Shown: positions 45,236 through 54,553 of the stretch, in pieces
How positions within the stretch are numbered: the stretch's first letter is position 1
How the letters are laid out: each line of letters starts with the position of its first letter
Assembly (NCBI GenBank): GCA_016717335.1
Contig: JADKFS010000003.1
Location: 620,001-684,000, forward strand
Direction: 5' to 3'
Origin: Candidatus Ribeiella danica
GTDB lineage: Bacteria > Chloroflexota > Chloroflexia > Chloroflexales > Roseiflexaceae
DNA: 64,000 nucleotides
Notes under the pieces: model-generated
Told to the model about the DNA's origin: nothing
Database searches by the model: none
What the model saw: only the letters and a program-made list of their open reading frames with translations
Translations under genes and position numbers: made by a program

Positions 45236-45513
45236 CGGGATGGGGTGCAGCACGCCGCTTCGGAATATAGACGGGCATGCGCCACTATGATTGCAGCTGA
45301 GGCAGCATCATTTGCCGGAGGGGGGTTGGGGGAACCGGCGAGGGTTCCCCCAAGCGGGGGGCCGGGGGCGCAGCGCCCCGGAGAAAAGCTGACAAGCTGA
45401 CAATTCTGCCGCGCGCCGCGCGTGACAAGGCGGGGGGCCGGGGGCGCAGCGCCCCGGAGACAAGCCGCGCGCCGCGCGTGACAGGCGGGGGGCCGGGGGC
45501 GCAGCGCCCCGGA
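45236..45513. repeat. Dispersed composite repeat element, copy E
   Basis: GGAATATAGACGGGCATGCG (45262-45281) plus TTTGCCGGAGGGGGGTTGGGG, and three GCGCAGCGCCCC modules (about 45368, 45443 and 45498). It ends 50 bp before the aminotransferase start. Confidence 0.85.
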
Positions 45514-45562
45514 ACAAAGAAATCTCTCGTTCATAAGAGTCAACCAATAATAAAGGGATCAT

Positions 45563-46756
45563 ATGCGCAACACATTCCTGCCTTTCGCCCTGCCCGATAT
45601 CGACGGCGACGAGCTCGCCGAGATCAAGGAGTCGCTCGAGTCCGGCTGGGTCACCACCGGGCCGAAGACGCGCCGGTTCGAGGCCGAGTTCGCCGCGGCG
45701 GTCGGCGCCAAGCACGCGGTCGCGGTCAACTCCTGCACCGCCGCGATGCACCTGGCGCTCGAGGCTGCCGGCCTGCGGCGCGGCGACGAGGTGCTCACCA
45801 CGCCGTACACCTTCGCCGCCACCGCCGAGGTCGTCCGCTACTTCGACGCGCGCCCGGTCTTCGTCGACGTCGAGCCGCTCAGCCTGAACATGCGCGCCGA
45901 TCTGCTCGCGGCGGCGATCACGCCGCGCACCCGCGCGATCGTCCCGGTCCATATCGCCGGGCTGCCGGCCGACATGGACGCGATCCGCGCCGTCGCGCGC
46001 GCGCACGACCTGCCGGTGATCGAGGACGCCGCGCACGCCTTCCCGGCCGCGTACCGCGGACGGCCGATCGGCGGCCTGAGCGAGTTCACCTGCTTCAGCT
46101 TCTACGCGACCAAGACGATCACCACCGGCGAGGGCGGCATGATCTGCACCGAGGACGATGCGCTGGCCGAGCGCTGCCGGATCATGGCGCTGCATGGGAT
46201 CAGCAAGGACGCCTGGAAGCGCTACACCGCCGAGGGCTCGTGGTACTACGAGATCGTCGCGCCGGGCTACAAGTACAACCTGACCGACATCGCCTCGGGT
46301 ATGGGCCTGGCCCAGCTGCGCAAGGCCGAGCGCATGCGCGGCCGGCGCGCCGAGATCGCCCGGCGCTACGACGCGGCCTTCGCCGATCGGCCCGAGCTGC
46401 AGATCCCGCACGACCAGCCCGACCGCGAGCACTCCTGGCACCTGTACATGCTGCGGCTGAACCTCGATCGCCTGTGGATCGACCGGGCGCAGTTCGCCGA
46501 GGAGCTGAAGCGCCGCAACATCGGCATCAGCGTGCACTTCATCCCGCTGCACCTGCACCCGTACTACCGCGAGACCTACGGCTACCAGCCGGAGGACTTC
46601 CCGGTGGCCTACGGCGAGTACATGCGCGAGATCTCGCTGCCGATCTACTCGAAGATGAGCGACCAGGACGTGCAGGACGCGATCGACGCGGTGCTCGAGG
46701 TCGTCGAGCAGAACCGCCAGCGCGACCGCTCCGTCGCGTCCCCCCCGGCGCTGTAG
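45563..46756 (+). CDS. DegT/DnrJ/EryC1/StrS-family sugar aminotransferase
   Basis: The product has 397 residues. It has the complete fold-type I PLP enzyme: FLPFALPDIDGDELAEIKESLESGWVTTGPKT start, AVNSCTAAMHLAL cofactor-phosphate region, IEDAAHA with the PLP-ring Asp, and the Schiff-base Lys184 in SFYATKTITTGEGGM. Such enzymes aminate keto-sugar nucleotides. Directly downstream is a PglF-like 4,6-dehydratase fused to a PglC-like transferase, so this is probably the PglE-type step giving a UDP-4-amino-4,6-dideoxy sugar. A PglD-type acetyltransferase is not seen nearby. Confidence 0.92.
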   Translation: MRNTFLPFALPDIDGDELAEIKESLESGWVTTGPKTRRFEAEFAAAVGAKHAVAVNSCTAAMHLALEAAGLRRGDEVLTTPYTFAATAEVVRYFDARPVFVDVEPLSLNMRADLLAAAITPRTRAIVPVHIAGLPADMDAIRAVARAHDLPVIEDAAHAFPAAYRGRPIGGLSEFTCFSFYATKTITTGEGGMICTEDDALAERCRIMALHGISKDAWKRYTAEGSWYYEIVAPGYKYNLTDIASGMGLAQLRKAERMRGRRAEIARRYDAAFADRPELQIPHDQPDREHSWHLYMLRLNLDRLWIDRAQFAEELKRRNIGISVHFIPLHLHPYYRETYGYQPEDFPVAYGEYMREISLPIYSKMSDQDVQDAIDAVLEVVEQNRQRDRSVASPPAL

Positions 46757-47164
46757 CAGCCCTCTCTCCCCTCCTCGCCTCTCTTGCTGGAAGAGGGGGA
46801 TTCGGGGTGGATCATCTCGCGTTACGGAAACGCGCGCATCGACATACCCGCCCACAATAGTGGGCGGATCGACGTATCCGCCTAGATTGCATTTCCGTCA
46901 CATCGACCGACTACGCGATATCGTTTGGGGCCTCCACAGCGTTTTCCTTTCGAATCCAGATTTTCGCCAATACGCCGCTGTATTGTGCATGAGTTGCGGC
47001 CGCCCGGCCCTGGCGCGGCTGTGCTCGTCGTGTCCCGGCGCGCCTGAGCGCTCAGCGGCGCGGGTACGGGCAAGCAGGGAACGACGGCTCGTTCGCGCGT
47101 CGCGGCGGGGGGGCCGGGGGGCGGGCGCTCTCATCATGGCACCATGTTACGCGGAGGAACCAGC

Positions 47165-49783
47165 ATGGCCACCAAACGTCTTTTTGATGTCATTGTCGCA
47201 CTTGTCGGTCTCACGCTGCTTATTCCTGCCTTCCTGATTATCGCCATCGCGATCAAGCTCGACGCGCGCGGCCCGGTGTTCTACCGCGCGCGCCGGATCG
47301 GCCGGGGCGGCCGGCCGTTCGGCATGTACAAGTTCCGCACCATGGTCACCGGCGCCGATCGGGCCGGCCCGGCGCTGACCTACCGCGACGACCCGCGCGT
47401 CACCAGGGTCGGGCGGCTGCTGCGCGACGTGCGGCTCGACGAGCTGCCGCAGCTGATCAACGTGCTGACCGGCGAGATGAGCTTGGTCGGCCCGCGCCCC
47501 GAGGCGCCCGCGTACGTGCGGCTCGATCAGCCGATCTGGCGCGAGGTGCTGGCGGTGCGCCCGGGGATCTGCGGCCTGGCCCAGCTGGACTACGCCGTCG
47601 ACGAGGCCAGCATTCTGACCAGCGGCGCGACCGTGGAGGAAGACTACATCACGCGCATCCTGCCGGGCAAGCTGGCGATCGACCGGCGCTACATCGCGAC
47701 CCGCTCGCTGCTGTTCGACCTGAAGATCCTGTGGCAGACGCTGCTGGTGCTGTTCTGGCCGGTCCGCCAGGCGCCGGCCGACGGCTACGGCGCCGAGATG
47801 CCGTCCGGCGGGCGCGGCGGCCAGCTCGCCCGGCGCGCGCTGGCCCGGTTCACCCTGCCGCTGATGGCGCTCGACGTCGCGTCGGTGCTGGTGTCGTTCT
47901 GGCTGGCGATGGAGTTTCGCTTCGACGGCTGGATCCCGGCGTCCGAGCTGCGGATCTTGCTCCAGGCATTCCCGTTCATCGTGCTGATCTTCATCTCCAG
48001 CAACCTGTTCTTCAGCCTGTACCGCTACGTCTGGCGCTACACCAGCGCCGGCGCGATCCGGCTGATCGTCATGGCCTCGGCGCTGAGCACCACCGTGCTG
48101 CTGTGGGGTGTCGCGCAGTGGCCAGCCGCGCGCCCGGTGCCGCTCAGCGTCGCCTTGCTGGGGGGCATCTTCGCCTGCGGTATGTTCGTCACGGTGCGCT
48201 ACCGCGAGCGGCTGCTGACCGGCTCGATGGGCCGCCTGCAGCTGCTGGTCGGCAGCCCGGATCGCCAGCGCGTGCTGATCGTCGGCGCGGGCGCGGCCGG
48301 CCACATGCTGGCGCGGCAGATCCAGTCCGAGGAGGGCCGCCGCCGCTACGAGCTGGCCGGCTTCGTCGACGACGACCCCGGCAAGCGCTACAAGGACACC
48401 CACACCGGGCGCGTGCTGGGCGATCGCAGCGCCATCCCGCGGCTGGTCGCCGAGCGCAACGTGAGCCTGATCATGATCGCCATCCACAAGATCTCCGGCG
48501 CCGACCTGCGCGACATCCTGACGATCTGCCTGCGGACGCCCGCGCGGGTCAAGCTGCTGCCCGACTTCCTGGGCGCGCTCGATCGGCCCGCCGGGGCGCT
48601 GCCGCTGCGCGACATCGGCGCCGAGGACCTGCTCGGCCGCGAGCTGTGCGAGGTCGACCAGGAGGCCTGCCGCGAGCTGGTGGCCGGCAAGGTCGTGCTG
48701 GTCACCGGCGCGGCCGGCTCGATCGGCTCGGAGCTGTGCCGGCAGGTGCTGGCGCTCAATCCGCGCCGGCTGCTGCTGGTCGACAACAACGAGACCGGCC
48801 TGCACGACCTGGCGATCGCGCTGCGCGACTCGCGGCCCGGCCAGGTCGAGCCGCTGGTGGCCGACGTGACCAACCAGGCCCGGCTGGAGAGCATCTTCGC
48901 GCTGCACCATCCGCAGGTGGTGTTCCACGCCGCCGCCTACAAGCACGTGCCGATGATGGAGCTGCACCCCGACGAGGCCGTGCGCGTCAACGTGCTGGGC
49001 ACGGCGGTCGTGTCGGACCTGGCGGCGCGGCACGCGGTCGAGCGGTTCGTGTTTATCTCGACCGACAAGGCCGTGAACCCGGCCTCGGTGATGGGCGCTT
49101 CCAAGCGGGTCGGCGAGCTGCTGATGGTCAGCCGGGCCGAGCAGGCCGCCGAGGAGGGCCGCCCGACAAAGTTCACCGCGGTGCGCTTCGGCAACGTGCT
49201 GGGCAGCCGCGGCAGCGTCGCGCCGACGTTCAGCCGCCAGATCGAGCAGGGCGGCCCGGTGACCGTCACGCACCCGGCGATGACGCGCTTCTTCATCAGC
49301 ATCACCGAGGCGGTCAGCCTGGTGATCCAGGCGGCCACGCAGACGGCCGGCGGCGACATCTTCATGCTCGACATGGGCCAGCCCATCCGGATCGAGGACC
49401 TGGCGCACAAGATGATTCGCCTGCGCGGGCTGCGGCCGGGCGCGGACATCCCGATCGCCTACACGGGGGTGCGCCCGGGCGAGAAGCTGCACGAGGAGCT
49501 GCACACCGCCGAGGAGCGCCAGCTGGCGACCGCGCACGCCAAGATCTTCCGCATCCTCGGCGCGCGCGCGCTCGACGGCGCCGAGCTGACGCTGCGGGTG
49601 ACGCAGCTGATCGAGCTGGCCTACGCGCAGCGCACCGGCGAGCTGGTCGCCGACCTGTGGGCGCTGGTCAGGCCCGGCCTGGGCGCGCCGCAGCCGCTGC
49701 ACGCCGAGCTGCTCGACATGACCCGCCCCGAGCCGCGCCGGCCGGTCGAGCTGGCGCGCGAGCTGGGGAGCGTGGTGAGGTGA
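47165..49783 (+). CDS. Fusion of PglC-like phosphoglycosyltransferase and PglF-like sugar 4,6-dehydratase
   Basis: The product has 872 residues; ATG 47165 follows GGAGG at 7-bp spacing. Residues 1-205 are a monotopic phosphoglycosyltransferase: re-entrant helix LFDVIVALVGLTLLIPAFLII, then MYKFRTMV, the catalytic DE pair in RLDELPQLINVLTGEMSLVGPRPE, and PGICGLAQ. Residues about 215-340 carry four membrane helices, about 355-480 a Rossmann domain (VLIVGAGAAGHML), and about 500-800 the dehydratase (VLVTGAAGSIGSEL, FISTDKAVNPASVMGASKR). The latter half matches a full-length PglF/CapD-type UDP-GlcNAc 4,6-dehydratase. One polypeptide would therefore make the sugar precursor and also transfer the phospho-sugar to undecaprenyl phosphate, with the aminotransferase upstream acting between. 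The gap 46757-47164 holds a degenerate C/T-G/A hairpin and a CGCCCACAATAGTGGGCG palindrome (46849-46866), and otherwise nothing I recognise. Confidence 0.9.
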   Translation: MATKRLFDVIVALVGLTLLIPAFLIIAIAIKLDARGPVFYRARRIGRGGRPFGMYKFRTMVTGADRAGPALTYRDDPRVTRVGRLLRDVRLDELPQLINVLTGEMSLVGPRPEAPAYVRLDQPIWREVLAVRPGICGLAQLDYAVDEASILTSGATVEEDYITRILPGKLAIDRRYIATRSLLFDLKILWQTLLVLFWPVRQAPADGYGAEMPSGGRGGQLARRALARFTLPLMALDVASVLVSFWLAMEFRFDGWIPASELRILLQAFPFIVLIFISSNLFFSLYRYVWRYTSAGAIRLIVMASALSTTVLLWGVAQWPAARPVPLSVALLGGIFACGMFVTVRYRERLLTGSMGRLQLLVGSPDRQRVLIVGAGAAGHMLARQIQSEEGRRRYELAGFVDDDPGKRYKDTHTGRVLGDRSAIPRLVAERNVSLIMIAIHKISGADLRDILTICLRTPARVKLLPDFLGALDRPAGALPLRDIGAEDLLGRELCEVDQEACRELVAGKVVLVTGAAGSIGSELCRQVLALNPRRLLLVDNNETGLHDLAIALRDSRPGQVEPLVADVTNQARLESIFALHHPQVVFHAAAYKHVPMMELHPDEAVRVNVLGTAVVSDLAARHAVERFVFISTDKAVNPASVMGASKRVGELLMVSRAEQAAEEGRPTKFTAVRFGNVLGSRGSVAPTFSRQIEQGGPVTVTHPAMTRFFISITEAVSLVIQAATQTAGGDIFMLDMGQPIRIEDLAHKMIRLRGLRPGADIPIAYTGVRPGEKLHEELHTAEERQLATAHAKIFRILGARALDGAELTLRVTQLIELAYAQRTGELVADLWALVRPGLGAPQPLHAELLDMTRPEPRRPVELARELGSVVR

Positions 49784-49787
49784 CGAG

Positions 49788-50045
49788 CGTTGAACGTTGA
49801 ACGTTGAACGTTGAATGCCGACCCCTGACCTGCCCTGGCGAAGGAGACAAGGGGCTTGGGGCTTGGGGCTTGGGGCTTGGGGCTTGGGATGCGTGACCGG
49901 GTGACCGGGTGACAAGGTGACGGGTGACGTGGGGCTTGGGGCTTGGGGCTTGGGGCTTGGGGCTTGGGATGCGTGACCGGGTGACCGGGTGACCGGGTGA
50001 CAAGGTGACGGGTGACGTGGGGCTTGGGGCTTGGGGCTTGGGGCT
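49788..50045. repeat. Mixed minisatellites (GTTGAACG, GGGGCTTG, GGTGACCG)
   Basis: Three GTTGAAC units, then two nearly identical blocks of GGGGCTTG units followed by GTGACCGG/GTGACAAGG units, then more GGGGCTTG. The larger block pattern is itself duplicated. Confidence 0.88.
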
Positions 50046-50047
50046 CG

Positions 50048-50300
50048 GACAATTAACCAGGTGACGCAGCGCGTTGTAGCTCGCCCGGTCGGAATAGTGC
50101 TGGGCATGCGCCACGATGCGTGCAGCTGGTACGGCATCTATTGCCGGAGGGGGGCCGGGGGAACCGGCGTGGGTTCCCCCGGGCGGGGGGCCGGGGCGCA
50201 GCGCCCGAGGAGGCAAAATGACAAGATGACAAGATGACAAGATGACAAGACGACAGGGCGGGGGGCCGGGGGCGCAGCGCCCCGGAGGCAGTGCGCCAGG
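50048..50300. repeat. Dispersed composite repeat element, copy F, upstream of the lasso cluster
   Basis: CGGAATAGTGCTGGGCATGC (50090-50109) and CGCCAC core, TATTGCCGGAGGGGGGCCGG, a GAACCGGCGTGGGTTCCCCC unit, five GACAAGAT units (50219-50250), and a final GCGCAGCGCCCC module (50270-50284). It ends about 60 bp before the putative promoter. Confidence 0.82.
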
Positions 50301-50345
50301 GCAAGAGAAGTTAACAGTAATGTCATCCAAATGGCGGCATCGCCA

Positions 50346-50354
50346 TGCTATGAT
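50346..50354 (+). promoter_or_regulatory. Putative extended -10 promoter of the lasso-peptide operon
   Basis: TGC plus TATGAT (50349-50354) has the same layout as the boxes at 1460 and 4666. It is 40 bp before the preferred start of the first lasso gene. No clear -35 is seen. Confidence 0.45.
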
Positions 50355-50393
50355 AGGGGCGCTGCACTCCCTATGAATATGGAGCTAAGACCG

Positions 50394-50684
50394 ATGCTCT
50401 CGAACGACTCGATCGTAGTCGTCTCGCCCGACCAGGTCTCGTCCGACCTGGCCGGCGAGGTTGTGATGCTCAACCTCAAGAATGGCACCTACTATGGGCT
50501 AGACGAGGTCGGCGCGCACGTGTGGGCGCTGATACAGGAGCCGCGCGCGGTCGCCGCGATCCGCGACTCGATTCTGGCGGAGTACGACGTCGAGCCGGAG
50601 CGCTGCGAGCAGGATCTGCTGGCGCTGCTGGGCGATCTGGCCGACAACGGGCTGATCGAGGTGCGCGATGAGTGGAGCGCGTAA
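50394..50684 (+). CDS. Lasso peptide RRE protein (B1, PqqD family)
   Basis: The product has 96 residues from ATG 50394, which has GGAG 9 bp upstream; ATG 50373 and 50379 are possible. The sequence DQVSSDLAGEVVMLNLKNGTYYGLDEVGAHVWALI, then a winged-helix tail ending LLGDLADNGLIEV, is the PqqD-like fold called the RiPP recognition element. In lasso systems B1 binds the leader peptide (through its YxxPxL motif) and delivers it to the B2 peptidase. It overlaps B2 by 17 bp, so the pair is translationally coupled. Confidence 0.93.
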   Translation: MLSNDSIVVVSPDQVSSDLAGEVVMLNLKNGTYYGLDEVGAHVWALIQEPRAVAAIRDSILAEYDVEPERCEQDLLALLGDLADNGLIEVRDEWSA

Positions 50685-51153
50685 GTTTCTGAATCTCCCA
50701 GCGGACGACAAGCTGCTGCTGGTCGAGGCGGGGCTCCTGGTCGTCTTTGTCAGGCTGGGCCTGTGGCTGCTGCCGTTCCGCGTGATGCGCCGGGTGAGCC
50801 AGGGACTTGGGACTTGGGGTTTGGGGCTTGGGGCGCGGGGGGCGAAGAGCGGGGCGGCGAGGCGGCCTGTGCTTGCGCCCGAGCGTATCGCATGGGCCGT
50901 CTCCGTGGTTAGCCACTATATACCGTGCGCCACCTGCCTCACGCAGGCGCTCGCCTGCCAGGCGCTGCTCGGGCGGCGCGGCTACCCCGCGCAGCTGCGC
51001 ATCGGCGTCGCCAGGTGCGCGCACGGCCGGATGCAGGCGCACGCGTGGGTGGAGGTCGACGGCAGGGCGATCATTGGCGACGACCAGAATCTTGCGCGCT
51101 ATGCGGTCCTGCCGCCGATCGATCGCGCGCGCCGGGTCGAGGCGGGCAAGTGA
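50668..51153 (+). CDS. Lasso peptide leader peptidase (B2, transglutaminase-like)
   Basis: The product has 161 residues. The family catalytic residues are present: Cys in YIPCATCLTQALACQALL, His in AHAWVEVDG and an acidic residue in IIGDD. N-terminal FLNLPADDKLLLVEAGLLVVFVRLGLWLLPF is the usual hydrophobic start. Residues about 47-58 (GLGTWGLGLGAR) are encoded by 50805-50841, a GGGGCTTG octamer array like the intergenic ones. That in-frame insertion lies between the N-terminal helix and the catalytic region and may be tolerated as a linker. The enzyme removes the leader after Thr(-2)-Xaa(-1). Its TGA overlaps the GTG of the cyclase gene. Confidence 0.9.
   Translation: MSGARKFLNLPADDKLLLVEAGLLVVFVRLGLWLLPFRVMRRVSQGLGTWGLGLGARGAKSGAARRPVLAPERIAWAVSVVSHYIPCATCLTQALACQALLGRRGYPAQLRIGVARCAHGRMQAHAWVEVDGRAIIGDDQNLARYAVLPPIDRARRVEAGK
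50805..50841. repeat. GGGGCTTG minisatellite inside a coding gene
   Basis: GGACTTGGGACTTGGGGT and GGGGCTTGGGGCGCGGGG stretches within the B2 gene match the intergenic GGGGCTTG family and keep the frame open. Confidence 0.85.
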
Positions 51154-53115
51154 GCGCGATTGCGCTGTTTGTCCACTGGGATGGTCGGCCGGTCGAGCGG
51201 CCGGTGCTGGACGCGGCCAACGCCTGCGTCCGCCACCGCTGCCCCGACGGCGCGTGGGCCTGGGCCGAAGGCCCGGTGGGTATGGCGCAGGCCGACCTTG
51301 CGACGCTGCCCGAGGACGAGCCCGGCGTGCCGGTGGTGGCCGGGCGGCTGCGGATCGCCGCGAGCTGCCGGATCGACAACCGCGATGACATCCTGCGCGC
51401 TGCCGCGCGACTGTATGCCGCGCAGCAACACCGACTCGGCGGTCATTCTTGCGGCCTACCTGGCCTGGGGCGAGGCGTGCGTCGAGCGTCTGATCGGCGA
51501 TTTCGCGTTCGTGATCTGGGATGGCGATCGCAGGCGCGTCTTCGCGGCGCGCGACATCTCCGGCGCGCGCCAGCTGTTCTACTACCGCGATCGCGAGCGC
51601 CTGCTGATCGCCTCGGACCGCACGCAGCTGTTTCAAGACCCCTCGATCCCTTTCGAGGTCGACGAGGATCAGCTGGTCGAGTTCCTGACGCCGGCGTACC
51701 AGTGGACCAGCGGCTGGGATCAGGGAATCTTTCAAAATGTCTACGTGCTCGACGCGGGCTGCACGCTGCGCGCCGAGCGCGGCGCGGTGGTCGCCCGGCG
51801 CTTCTGGGAGTGGCGCGACCGCGAGCCCGATCGCCGGCCGGCCGGCGAGGTGATCGAGCAGTACCTGCACACGCTTGAAGAGGCGGTGCGCTGCCGGCTG
51901 CGCAGCCGCGCGCCGCGGGTAGCAGTTGAGCTGAGCGGCGGGCTGGACTCGCCCGCGATCGCGGCGCTGGCGGCGCGCCTCTCTGGTGGCTCTGCCCCTG
52001 AATTGCACGCGCTGTCGATGATCTTCGACCAGTTTCCCGAGGTCGACGAGCGGCAGCGCATGCAGGCGGTGCTGGATCGCTACCCGCTGGTGCCGCACTT
52101 TTTGGTGGCCGATGAGCTGTACCGACCGATATACTTCGAGCCCGATTGGGCGCCGCGCAGCCTGCTGGCGCCGCATGAGATCACCGGCGTGCTCGCGGGC
52201 CTGGCCATGGAACAGATGGCAGCACAGCTTGGCTGCGGGGTGGTGCTCACCGGGCAGATGGGCGACTCGGTGAATGGCGGCTCGGCGTGGGTGTACTTCG
52301 GTCTGCTGCGCCGGGGAGACATTCGGGAGCTGTGGCGCCGGCTGCGGATCGACTGGGGGCGCTCGCGGCGCAGGACGGCGCTTGGCCTGCTGCTCCACGG
52401 CCTGCTGCCGCTGGGGCCGCTGCCGGTGCTACGGCTCGGCCTGCTGGCGCAGGAGTACCGGAACGGGATGTATACCACGCTGCCGGAATTTCTTTCCGGC
52501 AATCTGCGGGATCGCATTCGCGACATAGACCGCGCGATCAGGATACGTCGAGTCGGGAATGTGCAGTCGCGCTGCCCAGCCGTTCGGACGACCCTGGCCG
52601 AGATTATACTGCCAATGGGTGCTTGCACGGTGCCAAGCTCGCTGCCGCTGGACTACCGGCACCCGTATACCGATCGCCGGCTGGTCGAGATGGTCCTCGC
52701 GATGCCCCAGGAGCTCAAGCGCGAGGCCGAGGAGCCTAACGCTTGGAAGGCCGGGCGCCTGCACCATCGCCAGGCGATGGAGGGCATAGTGCCCGAGGCA
52801 GTTCGCGTGGCCAATCCTGGGGTTGATTTCACGCCGGCTGTCCGCAGGAACCTCTCGCCGGCGGCGATGCGCGAGTGGCTGCTGTCCGAATCCAGGATTC
52901 ACATCTTCGAGCGCGGCTACGTGCTGCCCGACCGGTTCGTCAATGCGATTGCACAATCGGCGACCAGCCAGTACTACGTCAGCATTATGGTGTGTGTTGA
53001 AGCTTGGCTGCGCGCGCTCGCGCCCGGCGGCCGGATGCACGAGCTTATACCCGCGCGCCGCAGGCCGACGGATGGGCCTGCCGCCGCGCTTTATTCAGCG
53101 GTAGCACCTATCTGA
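51150..53115 (+). CDS. Lasso cyclase (C, asparagine-synthetase-like), frameshifted
   Basis: GTG 51150 overlaps the B2 stop (GTGA). The N-terminal glutaminase-like domain reads SAIALFVHWDGRPVERPVLDAAN ... CRIDNRDDILRAAARLYAA; the frame then shifts near 51415-51424. The downstream frame continues SNTDSAVILAAYLAWGEACVERLIGDFAFVIWD, so one surplus base (for example C51423) explains the break. The synthetase domain has the ATP-pyrophosphatase loop ELSGGLDSPAIAALAA. Repaired length is about 655 residues, normal for lasso C. The enzyme adenylates the acidic side chain of the core and closes the macrolactam. If the indel is real the cluster is inactive; sequencing error is the alternative. Confidence 0.88.
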
Positions 53116-53154
53116 TACGTGTCTAGGTAGCTCAATCTATAAGGAGGTGGGATC

Positions 53155-53280
53155 GTGAAAGCCAAAAAAGTCTACCAGAAGCCTCGGCTGCTGCGCCACG
53201 GAAGCGTCGAGCGGGTCACGCTCTCGATGGGTGGTTCTGGGCTCGACGGTGGAACTATGGTAGGCCAAATGAGGCCGTAA
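53155..53280 (+). CDS. Lasso peptide precursor (A)
   Basis: The frame has 41 codons, GTG 53155 to TAA 53280, with AAGGAGGTGG at 53141-53150, one of the best ribosome-binding sites in the window. The leader (residues 1-23) has the canonical YxxPxL...G.....T pattern: Tyr7, Pro10, Leu12, Gly16 and Thr22. With Thr at -2, the core is residues 24-41, SMGGSGLDGGTMVGQMRP. Its only acidic residue, Asp31, is core position 8, correct for an 8-residue Ser1-Asp8 macrolactam, leaving a 10-residue tail with one Arg (core 17). It sits between cyclase and kinase genes, 39 bp after the cyclase stop. The exact cleavage point is inferred. Cleavage one residue either side would still give a 7- or 9-residue ring. 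Confidence 0.85.
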   Translation: MKAKKVYQKPRLLRHGSVERVTLSMGGSGLDGGTMVGQMRP

Positions 53281-53435
53281 GTATGTATGTGGCACGTACG
53301 TCGCTTTCCAAGGGACTAGAGCTTTGAATAAAAGCCGTGATTGTCCCATAGCGGTCACTGCCCAACGAGCGTGGGCTGGGGCTTGGAACATGTTTCCAGT
53401 CTTCAGCCTGCGCTCCAGTAACCCGTTTTGGGCTG

Positions 53436-53509
53436 TGTCATTCAGAGCCGCTCGGCAGCGAAGAATCTCGACTTCATATGAGAGATGCTTCGCTTCGCTC
53501 AGCATGACA
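53436..53509. repeat. REP-like palindrome in the lasso operon
   Basis: TGTCATTCAGAG...CAGCGAAGAATCTC pairs imperfectly with GAGAGATGCTTCGCTTCGCT...CAGCATGACA. I recognise this palindrome style as a repeat common in many bacterial genomes. It could reduce read-through between precursor and downstream genes. The rest of the gap 53281-53609 shows no gene. Confidence 0.75.
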
Positions 53510-53609
53510 ATCCAGCGCGAATTTACGTGATTAGCTGTCACAGGCATCGAGTTCATCCAATGACAGGGCTGTAATCACCGGTTGTTCCGATCGCCCCGGC
53601 AGGAGCTCA

Positions 53610-54553
53610 ATGATTATGCGGTCCTATGTCGTATATGGCTTGAACGTGCGATCCGAGCTTGCGCTGCCCGAGCTGGTCGGCGCCGAAGATGGCCCGGCGG
53701 CGGATGTGGTCGTACGCTTGGGACGCGTGCGGCCGAGCGTGCCGGACGGCGACTGGACCGAGGGGGTATGTCTATGGCGATACCACGGAAGCGTACATCT
53801 TCGTGGAGGGGCGTCGGCTCGCTCCTGGTGCGCGGCGGGCGCGAGATCGTCGTCGACCCGGCCTGCGGCGTAGAGGAGCGCGTGCTGCGGCTGTTCCTGC
53901 TGGGGGGGGCGCTCGGACTGCTGCTGCACCAGCGCGGGCTGCTCACCCTACACGCCAGCTCGGTCGCAGTGCGCGGCGCTGCTGTCGTGTTTCTGGGCGA
54001 GTCGGGCGAGGGGAAGTCGACCATGGCCGCAGCCATGCATGCGCGCGGGCACGCCGTCGTGGTCGACGACGTGGTGGCGATCGACCTGAGCGGCGCGGGC
54101 GCGCCGCTGGTGCTGCCGGCGTTTCCGCAGCTCAAGCTCTGGCCCGAGGCAACGAGCCTGCTTGGCGATCGTCCCGAGGCGCTGGCGCTGCTGCACCCCG
54201 AGATGGAGAAGCGCGCCCGCCCGGCTCGGAATGGCTTTCTGCGGCAGCCGCTGCCGCTCGCAGCGATCTACGTGCTAGCCGAGGGACCGTGCCCGGAGAT
54301 CGAGCCGCTGCGACCCCAGGCAGCATTCGCGGAATTGCTCCGCTTCTCGTACGCTGTCGGCCTGCTGGGCTCGACGGCTTCCACGCCGGCGCACTTTCGC
54401 CAGTGCGTCGAGCTGGCCGGCCGTGCGCCGATCTTCCGCCTTAGGCGGCAGCGCTCTCTGCTCGCGCTGCCCAAGATCGCGCAGCTGGTCGAGCAGCACC
54501 TCGGCGGCAACCCGGAGACGTTTGATGCAATAGCTGCCACGGAGACCTATTGA
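53610..54553 (+). CDS. HPr-kinase-like enzyme of the lasso cluster, two frameshifts
   Basis: ATG 53610 (AGGAG at 53601-53605) reads MIMRSYVVYGLNVRSELALPEL to PSVPDGDWTEG. At GAGGGGGTAT (53760-53769) one extra G shifts the frame to YVYGDTTEAYIFVEG. At GAGGGGCGTC (about 53800-53810) a second extra base restores VGSLLVRGGREIVVDPACGVEERVLRLFLLGGAL and the long frame to 54553. Repaired length is about 313 residues. The kinase domain has the P-loop FLGESGEGKSTMAAAM and VVVDDVVAID. HprK-like enzymes occur in lasso clusters; in the paeninodin system one phosphorylates the C-terminal Ser of the precursor. This core ends in Pro, so the target would have to be Ser or Thr elsewhere, or the enzyme acts differently. 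Confidence 0.78.

Noticed and set aside
47147..50137. 996-codon minus-strand open frame
   Set aside because: It is antisense to the PglC-PglF fusion and runs on into minisatellite DNA. It shows no family motif.
53137..53556. 139-codon minus-strand ORF across the lasso precursor
   Set aside because: It is antisense to the precursor and to a REP-like palindrome, with no ribosome-binding site or motif. The plus-strand precursor has a strong site and leader motif.
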